Shown here in pieces: positions 1 through 6,440 of a stretch of DNA of 6,700 bases. The stretch spans positions 1-6,700 of the forward strand of contig JAJXZV010000166.1 in the NCBI GenBank assembly GCA_021779875.1. The letters run 5' to 3'. The position numbers were made by a program, and so were the translations under genes. The stretch is from Pseudomonadota bacterium. GTDB taxonomy: Bacteria > Pseudomonadota > Gammaproteobacteria > Steroidobacterales > Steroidobacteraceae. The notes beneath the pieces are model-generated. The model was not told the origin of the DNA. It was given only the letters and a program-made list of their open reading frames with translations, and searched no databases. How positions within the stretch are numbered: the stretch's first letter is position 1; each line of letters starts with the position of its first letter.

Positions 1-1
1 G

Positions 2-136
2 TCGGTAGGCAAGTGGGTCGAGAAAGGCTTCTACGCCGGCCGTGGCGGCGCCACGGTGGTCATGCTGGTGCCGGCGAGGACCGACACCCGCTGGTGGCAC
101 GGATGGGCCGGCAAGGGCGAGGTCCGGTTCCTGCCC
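2..136 (+). pseudogene. Fragment of phage-type DNA N-6-adenine methyltransferase
   Basis: The first 45 codons of the open frame do not resemble the N-terminal Rossmann domain of WaaA. They read GKWVEKG, then GGATVVMLVPARTDTRWWH, then KGEVRFLP. This matches the C-terminal half of the phage/prophage Dam-type methyltransferases (PF05869 family, recalled from memory), where the NPPY motif is followed by GKWVEKA, VVMLxPARTDTxWFH and EVRFxxGRLKF. The NPPY catalytic motif would lie off the left edge, and the terminal GRLKF is replaced by the YDLGG of WaaA. The join therefore lies within about 125-140, where RFLP suits both families. Only a fragment is present and it could not methylate DNA as it stands. 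An alternative is a real prophage-host recombination scar, but a chimeric assembly is simpler. Confidence 0.75.
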
Positions 137-1096
137 TACGACCTGGGCGGGTCGATGCGCCGTCTGCTCGAGCGCATCCGGCCGCGTCTCGCGGTGGTGA
201 TGGAGACCGAGCTGTGGCCGAACCTGTATCACGCCTGCCGGGTGCGCGGCGTGCCCCTCGTGCTCGCGAGCGCCCGGATCTCCGAGAGATCGGTGCGCCG
301 CTACCAGCGGTTCGGCGGCCTGTTCCGCGACGCGCTCGCCGGCGCCGCGGTGGTCGCGGCGCAGACGCCGGAGGACGCGCGCCGCTTCGCGGCCGTGGGC
401 GCGGCGGACGGCGCGCTGCACGTGGTCGGGAATCTCAAGTTCGACTCGCCGCCGCCCGCCGAGGCCGCCGCGCGCGGGCGGGCGCTGCGCGCCGCGCTCT
501 GGGGGGAGCGCGCGACCTGGATCGCCGGCAGCACGCACGCGGGCGAGGAGGAGATGGCGCTCGGCGCGCACGGGCGGCTCGAGGCGCGTCGCCCGGGTGC
601 GCTGCTCCTGCTGGTTCCGAGGCACCCGCAGCGCTTCGCGGCCGTGGCCGAACTGCTGGCGCGGCGCGGGGTGCGCTTCCAGCGGCGCAGCGCCGCCGAG
701 GCGGTGCGGCCGGACACCCAGGTGCTGCTGGTGGATACGGTGGGCGAGCTGGCGGCGCTGTACGCCGCGGCCGACGTGGCGTTCGTCGGCGGGAGCCTCG
801 TGCCGGTGGGCGGCCACAACCTGCTCGAGCCGGCGGCGCTCGGCCTGGCCGTGCTCACCGGTCCGTACACCGCCAACGCGGCCGACGTGGCTCGCCAGCT
901 GCTCGCGCACGGCGGCGCGGTCCGGGTCGAGGACGAGGCGGCCCTGGGTGCGGCGCTCGTCCGGCTGATCGACGAGCCGCAGGCGCGGCGGCGCATGGGC
1001 GCGGCCGCGCAGGCTATGATCGAGGGCAATCGCGGCGCGCTCGGGCGGCTGCTCGAGCTCATCGGGCCGCTGGCCGGCCCGCCGGCGCCTCAGTAG
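2..1096 (+). CDS. waaA: 3-deoxy-D-manno-octulosonic acid (Kdo) transferase, N-terminus replaced by a methyltransferase fragment
   Basis: WaaA/KdtA transfers Kdo from CMP-Kdo to lipid IVA at the inner face of the cytoplasmic membrane, an essential step of LPS core synthesis. The frame is open from the left edge to a TAG at 1094-1096. From about codon 131 onward it follows the family closely: LPYDL, then METELWPN (200-223), which carries one of the two glutamates reported as essential in WaaA, then GSTHAGEEE, PRHPQRF and GGSLVPVGGHN (788-820), ending at normal family length. The first 100-110 residues of a normal WaaA (about 425 aa), with the membrane anchor and the catalytic Glu of the SVGE segment, are missing. 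In their place are about 44 residues of a DNA adenine methyltransferase (listed separately). The last 7 bases overlap the convergent rhodanese gene. The WaaA call is very secure; whether this fused frame exists in a cell is doubtful. Confidence 0.9.
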   Translation, partial: SVGKWVEKGFYAGRGGATVVMLVPARTDTRWWHGWAGKGEVRFLPYDLGGSMRRLLERIRPRLAVVMETELWPNLYHACRVRGVPLVLASARISERSVRRYQRFGGLFRDALAGAAVVAAQTPEDARRFAAVGAADGALHVVGNLKFDSPPPAEAAARGRALRAALWGERATWIAGSTHAGEEEMALGAHGRLEARRPGALLLLVPRHPQRFAAVAELLARRGVRFQRRSAAEAVRPDTQVLLVDTVGELAALYAAADVAFVGGSLVPVGGHNLLEPAALGLAVLTGPYTANAADVARQLLAHGGAVRVEDEAALGAALVRLIDEPQARRRMGAAAQAMIEGNRGALGRLLELIGPLAGPPAPQ

Positions 1097-1413
1097 CGGC
1101 GGATGCCCGGGTCGAGGTCCCGGGACCACTCCAGGATGCCGCCCGCGAGGTTGTACACCTCGGCGAATCCGCGGCTCTCGAGGAAACTCGCAACCTGGAG
1201 GCTGCGGCCGCCGGATCGGCAGATCACCACGGTCGGCTGAGCCGGGTCGAGTTCGCCCAGTCGATCGGGGATCTGGCCCATCGGAATGTGCGTGAGATCG
1301 GCGGGCACCGGCGCCAGCTCGATCTCCCAGGGCTCGCGCACGTCGACCAGGGTCAGCCGCGCGCCGCCGGCGCGCCGCTCCACGAATTCCCGGGGGGTGA
1401 GTTCCTTGACCAT
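1090..1413 (-). CDS. Single-domain rhodanese-like sulfurtransferase
   Basis: This 107-aa protein has one rhodanese domain filling its whole length, like GlpE-type enzymes that move sulfane sulfur from a donor to a thiol or cyanide acceptor. It carries LVDVREPWE (residues 22-30), HIPMGQI (42-48) and the active-site loop CRSGGRS, with Cys65 as the predicted persulfide-forming residue, and ends with the usual YNLAGGILEWS. There is no signal peptide or membrane segment, so it should be cytoplasmic. The ATG (1413-1411) overlaps the TGA of the upstream methyltransferase gene by one base (TGATG), which suggests translational coupling and fixes the start. The same frame is open far upstream, but that part is a shadow of the methyltransferase gene. 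The TGA (1092-1090) lies inside the end of convergent waaA. The physiological substrate cannot be told from the sequence. Confidence 0.92.
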   Translation of the reverse strand: MVKELTPREFVERRAGGARLTLVDVREPWEIELAPVPADLTHIPMGQIPDRLGELDPAQPTVVICRSGGRSLQVASFLESRGFAEVYNLAGGILEWSRDLDPGIRRY

Positions 1414-2063
1414 CAGAACACGAAGCGCGGCGCGGCCGCGGCGTTGATCAGCGCGTCGATCCGGGTCTCGAACAGGCTCTCGCGGAGCCACTCGTTCTCG
1501 CCCACGCGCCGCACCAGGACGGCCTCCATCACCGGCGCGGGCCCCACCACCGCGAACAGCCGCCCGCCGACCGCGAGCGCGCGCTCGAAACGGTCGTCGT
1601 ACACCGGCAGCGATCCGGTGACCGCGATGACGTCGTATTCGCCGAGCGCCGCGCCGTCGAGCGCGTCCCGGGTCTCGATCTCGACGCGGGCCCGGGGCAC
1701 CGCCGCCAGGTTGGCCGCCGCCGCGCGCGCGAGCTGCGGATGTATCTCGAACGAGCGCGTCGGCCCGGCGAGCAGGCTCAGAACGGCGCTCAGATAGCCC
1801 GTGCCGGTGCCGACCTCGAGCGCGCGGTCCCGGGCCTCCGGGGCCAGCGCCTGCAGGATCCGGCCCTGCAGGTTGGGCGCCAGCATCACCTGGCCGCAAC
1901 CGATGGGAATCGGCGCGTCCGCGAACGCGGTCTCGCGATACGCGGCGGGCACGAACGCCTCGCGCGGAACCGCCGCGAGCGCGTCGAGCACCCGCGCGTC
2001 GAGGACCTCCCAGGTCCGGATCTGCTGTTCCACCATCTGACGTCGTGCGATCAGGTTGTCCAT
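1413..2063 (-). CDS. PCMT-family (protein-L-isoaspartate O-methyltransferase-like) SAM-dependent methyltransferase
   Basis: This is a 216-aa class I methyltransferase; E. coli Pcm is 208 aa. PCMT enzymes methylate isoaspartyl residues in damaged proteins so they can be repaired. It begins with MVEQQIRTWEVLD (residues 10-22), typical of a proteobacterial subgroup, then AAVPREAFVP (30-39). SAM motif I is LEVGTGTGY (82-90), and an acidic residue closing beta 2 is seen in FEIHP (105-109). The loop that in Pcm reads GQTISQP and holds the proposed catalytic Ser reads GQVMLAP here (57-63), so that Ser is Leu. The fold and SAM binding are secure, but isoaspartyl repair activity is uncertain and no gene symbol is given. 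The ATG at 2063 is preceded by a weak GAGAGG-like site. It is the first gene of a two-gene unit with the rhodanese, and diverges from the GGDEF-EAL gene. Confidence 0.88.
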   Translation of the reverse strand: MDNLIARRQMVEQQIRTWEVLDARVLDALAAVPREAFVPAAYRETAFADAPIPIGCGQVMLAPNLQGRILQALAPEARDRALEVGTGTGYLSAVLSLLAGPTRSFEIHPQLARAAAANLAAVPRARVEIETRDALDGAALGEYDVIAVTGSLPVYDDRFERALAVGGRLFAVVGPAPVMEAVLVRRVGENEWLRESLFETRIDALINAAAAPRFVF

Positions 2064-2129
2064 CGCGTCTCGACCTCTCGAATTTAAGACCCGTCATTAT
2101 GGTCAATTTCGGCAGGCTGCGCGAGTCCC
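2064..2129. promoter_or_regulatory. Divergent promoter region with a small inverted repeat
   Basis: This gap between divergent genes contains the most AT-rich patch of the left half (about 2076-2110). On the minus strand a TTGACC hexamer (2106-2101) resembles a -35 box facing the methyltransferase gene, but the AT-rich TTAAAT after it is only about 13 bases away, which is too short for a good sigma-70 promoter. GACC (2088-2091) and GGTC (2101-2104) form a short inverted repeat flanked by AATT-like bases, which may be an operator. No convincing plus-strand promoter was found. That promoters lie here follows mainly from gene orientation. Confidence 0.35.
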
Positions 2130-2219
2130 ATGCGGTATCCTCTCGTGAACGGCGACGCGGCGCGTCCGACCCGCGAGGGAATCCACATCTTGAGCGCCGG
2201 GGTGAAGCGTCGTTCATAG
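2130..2219 (+). CDS. Possible 29-aa leader peptide upstream of the GGDEF-EAL gene
   Basis: An ATG at 2130 opens a 29-codon frame, starting MRYPLVNGDAARPTREG and ending VKRRS, which closes at TAG 2217-2219. It is in the same frame as the next gene, whose TTG start lies 9 bases after this stop. The upstream purine stretch (GGCAGG, 2111-2116) is too far away to be a good ribosome site. It could be a leader peptide that affects translation of the c-di-GMP gene, the true N-terminus of that protein interrupted by a stop codon, or chance. I recognise no family. Confidence 0.2.
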   Translation: MRYPLVNGDAARPTREGIHILSAGVKRRS

Positions 2220-2228
2220 AGGTCCTCG

Positions 2229-4562
2229 TTGCTCCTGTCCTCTGCCGCTCTCTGGTTCTCGACCTCGGCTCTGCTGGCAGTGGGCGCCGCCGTGCTCTTC
2301 GCACGCAAGCGGCGGCAGGATCGCGCCGTCCTCGACTTCGCCGAGCAGATCTGGCGGCTGACGCGCCAGACCGGCGTGCCCGAGCGGCTCGGGCTCGAGG
2401 GCAGACCCGAGGCACTCGGCCAGCTCGCCGCGGCGGTCAATCAGCTGCTCGACAACCTCGAACGGCGGGGCGCCCGGCTCCAGGATCGCGAGCAGACCTT
2501 CCAGCGCCTGGTCGAGTCGGTGCACGAAGCCGTGCTGATCCACCGCCGGGAGATCCTGTTCGCGAACCCGAGGTTCCTCGAATTGCTCGGGCTCCCGGCC
2601 GAGCAGGTCATCGGCCGGCCGCTCTCGGACTTCGTGGTGCCGGAGTACGTGGACCTGGTGCAGAACAATCTGCGCCGCCGCCTCGCCGGCGAGCCGGCGG
2701 CGGAACGCTACGAGGTCGAGCTGAAGGCCGCGCAGGGCGAGATCGCGCGCGTCGAGCTCGCCAGCAGCCTGATCGGCGTGGAGGAGGACTCGGCGCTGCT
2801 GCTCACCGCGCTCGAGATGCTGCCGCGTCCCGCGGCCCCCGGCGTCGATGCGCACGCGGCTCCGGGTTCCGGCGCGGCGCGCACCCGCGCGGTCGCCACC
2901 CTGGACGCCATGGCCGAGAGCGTGGTCACCGTCGACGCGGAGGGGCGCATCGACTATTTGAATCACGCCGCCGAGGCGCTGCTCGGGCAGCGCTCGGTCC
3001 AGGTGCTCGGCAAGACGTTCATCGAGGTCGCCGGTTTGATCGACGAGGCCGACCGCCGGTCGCTCGGTGATCCGGTGCGCAAGGCGCTGGCGGCCGGCGG
3101 GCGGATCACGATGGGCCGCCGCTCGGTGCTGGTGCCGGCCGCCGGCGGCGCCGAGCGCTCGGTCGAGCTCAGCGTCACGCCGCTGCGCTCCGAGGCCCGG
3201 GAGACGCTCGGTCTCGTGCTGGTGCTGCACGATGCCAGCGAGATGCGCGGCTTGACGCGCCAGATGACCTACCAGGCGAGCCACGATGCGCTCACCGGCC
3301 TCGTGAACCGCCGGGAGTTCGAGCGGCGCCTGCAGGAGTCGCTCGAATCCGCGCAGAACGGCGACACGGTGCACGCGCTGTGCTATCTCGACCTCGACCG
3401 CTTCAAGGTGGTCAACGACACCTGCGGCCACACCGCGGGCGACAACATGCTGCGCGAGGTGGCCTCGATCATCAAGGAGGCGGTGCGCGACTCGGACACG
3501 GTCGCGCGCATCGGCGGGGACGAGTTCGCGCTGCTGCTGGTCGGCTGTCCGCTCGACAAGGCGCGGCAGATCGCCGACGACGTCGTGCGTTCGGTCAACG
3601 ACTATCGATTCGTGTGGAAGGACAAGATATTCAACGTCGGGGTGAGCATCGGCCTGGTGGAGCTCGGCCGCGGCGTCGGCGGCATCGAGGACATCATGAG
3701 CTCGGCCGACTCGGCCTGCTACGTCGCGAAGAAGGCGGGCGGGGTGCACCTGCACGTGTATTCGGCGCGCGAGGAGGCGAGCGCGCGCCACAGCGGCGAG
3801 ATCCACTGGCTGCAGAGGCTGCAGAGCGCGCTGCGCGACGACAAGTTCGAGCTGTACTACCAGCCCATCGTGCACACGCGCATCGGCGGCGTCCGCGGCC
3901 CGGCGCTCGAGGTGTTCGTGCGCCTGAAGGGCCAGAACGGCGAGCCCGACACGCCGCCCTCGGAGTTCTTCCGCGCCGCGGAGCGCTACCGGCTCATGCC
4001 GCACGTCGACCGCTGGGTGGTGCAGGCGGTGCTCTCGGCGCTCGGCCGGGGCGGCTTGAAGGTGCCGCCCGGCCGCAGCGTCGCGATCAACGTCGCCGGC
4101 CAGACGCTCGCGGACGGCGACTTCCTGGAGTTCGTGGTCGAGTGCTTCGACCACACCGGCGCGAATCCGGCCGACATCTGCTTCGAGGTCACCGAGAGCT
4201 CGGTGGCGGCGAACATCGACCACGCGCGCCGTTTCATCGAGGTGCTGCACGGCATGGGCTGCGAGTTCGCGCTCGACGATTTCGGCAGCGGCCTGAGTTC
4301 GCTGTCGACCTTGAAGACCCTGCCGATGGACTACCTGAAGATCGACGGCTCCTTCATCCGCAACCTCGCGGCCGACGCGGTCAACCAGGCCATGGTGACC
4401 GCGATGATCGAGCTGTCGCGCAGCCTGCACTTTCGCATCGTGGCCGAGCAGGTCGAGGATCAGCAGTCCCTCGACAAGGTCACGGGCATGGGCATCGACT
4501 TCGCGCAAGGGTTCGTCGTCGGCCGCCCGCAGCGCCTGTCGATGATCCCGCAGCCGGGCTGA
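2229..4562 (+). CDS. Membrane-anchored HAMP-PAS-PAS-GGDEF-EAL cyclic-di-GMP protein
   Basis: This 777-aa regulator of c-di-GMP has one N-terminal membrane helix (about 4-24) followed by RKRRQ, placing the rest in the cytoplasm. A HAMP-like linker follows (about 35-85, with [18 protein letters not shown]), then PAS 1 (about 88-200), an Ala/Pro/Gly linker (201-220), PAS 2 (about 221-336), GGDEF (about 345-515) and EAL (about 525-775). GGDEF is intact (429-433) and an RxxD I-site (R420, D423) sits five residues before it, so product-inhibited diguanylate cyclase activity is plausible. The EAL signature is EVF (E561, V562, F563, then R565). Asn621, Glu653, Asp683-Asp684, Lys704, Glu740/Glu743 and Gln760 are retained, so phosphodiesterase activity is possible. 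The TTG start at 2229 is chosen because AGAGG (2218-2222) lies 6 bases before it and an in-frame TAG (2217) excludes any start further upstream. The PAS ligand is unknown. It appears monocistronic. Confidence 0.93.
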   Translation: MLLSSAALWFSTSALLAVGAAVLFARKRRQDRAVLDFAEQIWRLTRQTGVPERLGLEGRPEALGQLAAAVNQLLDNLERRGARLQDREQTFQRLVESVHEAVLIHRREILFANPRFLELLGLPAEQVIGRPLSDFVVPEYVDLVQNNLRRRLAGEPAAERYEVELKAAQGEIARVELASSLIGVEEDSALLLTALEMLPRPAAPGVDAHAAPGSGAARTRAVATLDAMAESVVTVDAEGRIDYLNHAAEALLGQRSVQVLGKTFIEVAGLIDEADRRSLGDPVRKALAAGGRITMGRRSVLVPAAGGAERSVELSVTPLRSEARETLGLVLVLHDASEMRGLTRQMTYQASHDALTGLVNRREFERRLQESLESAQNGDTVHALCYLDLDRFKVVNDTCGHTAGDNMLREVASIIKEAVRDSDTVARIGGDEFALLLVGCPLDKARQIADDVVRSVNDYRFVWKDKIFNVGVSIGLVELGRGVGGIEDIMSSADSACYVAKKAGGVHLHVYSAREEASARHSGEIHWLQRLQSALRDDKFELYYQPIVHTRIGGVRGPALEVFVRLKGQNGEPDTPPSEFFRAAERYRLMPHVDRWVVQAVLSALGRGGLKVPPGRSVAINVAGQTLADGDFLEFVVECFDHTGANPADICFEVTESSVAANIDHARRFIEVLHGMGCEFALDDFGSGLSSLSTLKTLPMDYLKIDGSFIRNLAADAVNQAMVTAMIELSRSLHFRIVAEQVEDQQSLDKVTGMGIDFAQGFVVGRPQRLSMIPQPG

Positions 4563-4695
4563 CCGGGCCCGCGCGAGTGTGCCGCCCCGGCGATATAACC
4601 GCCGGAGAGGGGCTCATAACCAACTTCTATGGTATTTCCCCCCGCCTTGGGAGGAAAATCAGGCCGGGCCGAACCCGCCCCAGCAGAGGTGTCCC
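4563..4695 (+). promoter_or_regulatory. cysK leader with ATAACC repeats and a hairpin
   Basis: This 133-bp gap holds two direct ATAACC repeats (4595-4600 and 4616-4621) exactly 21 bp apart, about two helical turns, and an inverted GGTATT (4631-4636) after the second. An imperfect hairpin follows (4635-4657): TTTCC/GGAAA and CCC/GGG arms with one C-A mismatch and a 5-base loop. It has no T-run after it, so it does not look like a terminator for the upstream gene. TATAAC (4594-4599) is the best -10-like hexamer, but no good -35 is visible. The arrangement suggests an operator and promoter for the cysteine genes; the regulator cannot be named. Confidence 0.35.
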
Positions 4696-5679
4696 ATGCG
4701 CATATTCGAAGACAACACCCGGTCCATCGGCCGCACCCCGTTGGTCCGGATCAACCGGCTGGCCGCGGGGAGCGGTGCCACGGTGCTCGCCAAGATCGAG
4801 GGGCGCAATCCCGCCTACTCGGTCAAGTGCCGGATCGGCGCGGCCATGGTATGGGACGCCGAGGAGCGCGGCGTGCTCAAGCCGGGGATGGCGATCGTGG
4901 AGGCGACCAGCGGCAACACGGGCATCGCGCTCGCCTTCGCCGCCGCCGCGCGCGGCTACGGCTGCGTGCTCACGATGCCCGACACCATGAGCATGGAGCG
5001 GCGCAAGGTGCTGATCGCCTTCGGCGCGAAGCTGGTGCTCACGCCCGGCGCGAAGGGCATGAAGGGCGCGATCGCCAAGGCGGAGGAGATCGCCGCGGCG
5101 GAGCCCGGCAAGTACGTGCTGATGCGGCAATTCGAGAATCCGGCGAATCCCGCCATCCACGAGAAGACCACGGGGCCGGAGATCTGGGAGGACACCGCCG
5201 GGCAGGTGGACGTGTTCGTCTCGGGCGTCGGCACCGGCGGCACGCTCACGGGGGTCTCGCGGCACCTCAAGGGCACGCGCGGCAGGCCCATCGTCACCGT
5301 CGCGGTCGAGCCGGCCGGCTCCCCGGTCATCAGCCAGACCCTGGCGGGGCAGCCCTTGGCGCCCTCGCCGCACAAGATCCAGGGCATCGGCGCGGGTTTC
5401 ATCCCGAAGAACCTCGACCTGTCGCTGATCGACCGGGTCGAGCAGGTGGGCAACGAGGAGGCGATCGCGACCGCGCGCCGCCTCGCGCGCGAGGAGGGCA
5501 TCCTGTGCGGCATCTCGTGCGGCGCCGCAATGGCGGCGGCGCTGCGCGTGGCGAAGGAGCCGGCCGCGGCGGGCAAGACCATCGTCGTGATCCTGCCGGA
5601 TGCCGGCGAGCGCTACCTCTCGGGCGCCCTGTTCGAAGGGCTGTTCGAGGAGGTCGAGAAGATGCAGGCGGTGGTCTGA
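4696..5679 (+). CDS. cysK: Cysteine synthase A (O-acetylserine sulfhydrylase)
   Basis: This PLP enzyme makes L-cysteine from O-acetyl-L-serine and sulfide in the cytoplasm. It is 327 aa (E. coli CysK 323) and collinear with CysK throughout. It starts [19 protein letters not shown]. The PLP lysine is Lys44 in [11 protein letters not shown], the substrate loop is TSGNTG (71-76), the phosphate-binding loop is GTGGT (179-183) and the PLP-ring Ser is Ser274 in [15 protein letters not shown] and [12 protein letters not shown] mark it as CysK rather than CysM. GISCG in place of the more usual GISSG is a minor variation. The ATG at 4696 is chosen because AGAGG (4685-4689) lies 6 bases before it and the protein then begins as CysK does. 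The frame extends upstream to 4579, but that part is not homologous. The next gene, encoding the enzyme that makes its substrate, starts 8 bp after its stop. Confidence 0.96.
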   Translation: MRIFEDNTRSIGRTPLVRINRLAAGSGATVLAKIEGRNPAYSVKCRIGAAMVWDAEERGVLKPGMAIVEATSGNTGIALAFAAAARGYGCVLTMPDTMSMERRKVLIAFGAKLVLTPGAKGMKGAIAKAEEIAAAEPGKYVLMRQFENPANPAIHEKTTGPEIWEDTAGQVDVFVSGVGTGGTLTGVSRHLKGTRGRPIVTVAVEPAGSPVISQTLAGQPLAPSPHKIQGIGAGFIPKNLDLSLIDRVEQVGNEEAIATARRLAREEGILCGISCGAAMAAALRVAKEPAAAGKTIVVILPDAGERYLSGALFEGLFEEVEKMQAVV

Positions 5680-5687
5680 GGGCCGCC

Positions 5688-6440
5688 ATGGGTGCTCCGG
5701 CGGACGTCTTCGCGGACACGGCGCTCGAGGAGCTCGCGTCGCAGCTGCTCGCGAGCTACACCTCGGACGAGCGCGCGCGGCGCATATCGCGCCGGTTCCT
5801 GCCCTCGCGCGAGGCCATCGTCGAGATCCTCGAGGCGATCCTCGACCTCATGTATCCGGGCTACTTCGGCCGGCGCGACCTGTCGGTCGACACGCTGAAG
5901 GAGCACCTGGTGCAGCAGGTGACCGAACTTGCGCCGCGGATCGAGCGCGAGGTGGAGCACTGCCTGTGCTACGGACGGGAACGCGAGGATTCGTCGGCGG
6001 AGTTTCGCGAATGCGCGCCGCGCGCGCGCCAGGTCACCCAGGTGTTCCTCGGCCGGCTGCCGAAGATCCGCGCGCTGCTGGTGCGCGACGTCCAGGCGGC
6101 CTTCGACGGCGACCCGGCCGCGACCGGTCTCGACGAGGTGATCCTCGCCTATCCCGGGGTGCTGGCGGTGAGCGTGTACCGGATCGCGCACGCGCTGTAC
6201 GACCTGGGGGTGCCCATGATGGCGCGCATCATGACCGAGTGGGCGCACGCGCGCACCGGCATCGACATCCACCCCGGCGCCCGGATCGGCCGACGCTTCT
6301 TCATCGATCACGGTACCGGCGTCGTCATCGGCGAGACTACCCGGATCGGCGACGGCGTGAAGCTCTACCAGGGCGTCACCCTCGGCGCCCTGAGCTTCCC
6401 CCGCGATGAATTCGGCCAGATCGTCCGCGACGTCCGGCAC
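5688..6440 (+). CDS. Serine O-acetyltransferase, EpsC type, C-terminally truncated at a chimeric junction
   Basis: It acetylates L-serine with acetyl-CoA to O-acetylserine, the substrate of CysK encoded just upstream. The ATG at 5688 follows the cysK TGA by 8 bases, and its ribosome site GAGGG (5678-5682) overlaps that stop, suggesting coupled translation. Residues 1-170 form the long helical N-terminal domain of EpsC-type enzymes (RRFLPSREAIVEILEAI, AYPGVLAVSVYRIAHAL). The left-handed beta-helix then starts: TGIDIHPGARIGRRFFIDHGTG (two segments, 190-199 and 200-211) with Asp193 and His208 as expected catalytic and substrate residues, then VIGET and GVTLGALSFP. Homology stops around GQIVRDVRH (243-251). 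The expected RHPTIED segment with the second active-site His, the remaining hexapeptide coils and the tail that docks on CysK are absent. The frame stays open to the window end, but beyond 6440 it is antisense to another gene. Confidence 0.88.

Noticed and set aside
1116..1127. Perfect 12-bp palindrome GGTCCCGGGACC near the convergent gene ends, considered as a terminator
   Set aside because: It lies inside the rhodanese coding region, has no loop or T-run, and a 12-bp palindrome is expected by chance about once or twice in a window this size.
2214..4508. A 764-codon open frame on the minus strand opposite the GGDEF-EAL gene, and a 594-codon plus-strand frame (13-1797) across waaA, rhodanese and methyltransferase genes
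   Set aside because: Both lie over secure genes and have Arg/Ala/His-rich, motif-free translations. Long antisense and shifted frames are expected at high GC because stop codons are rare.
4635..4657. Rho-independent terminator for the GGDEF-EAL gene
   Set aside because: The stem is followed by ATCAGG rather than a T-run on the plus strand, so a leader structure is more likely than a terminator.
4579..4695. Extended cysK start upstream of 4696
   Set aside because: The added residues do not resemble CysK, while ATG 4696 has a well-spaced AGAGG and gives the normal family N-terminus and length.
4696..5679. CysM (cysteine synthase B) as an alternative call
   Set aside because: [11 protein letters not shown], the CysK-like [12 protein letters not shown] segment and the 327-aa length follow CysK.
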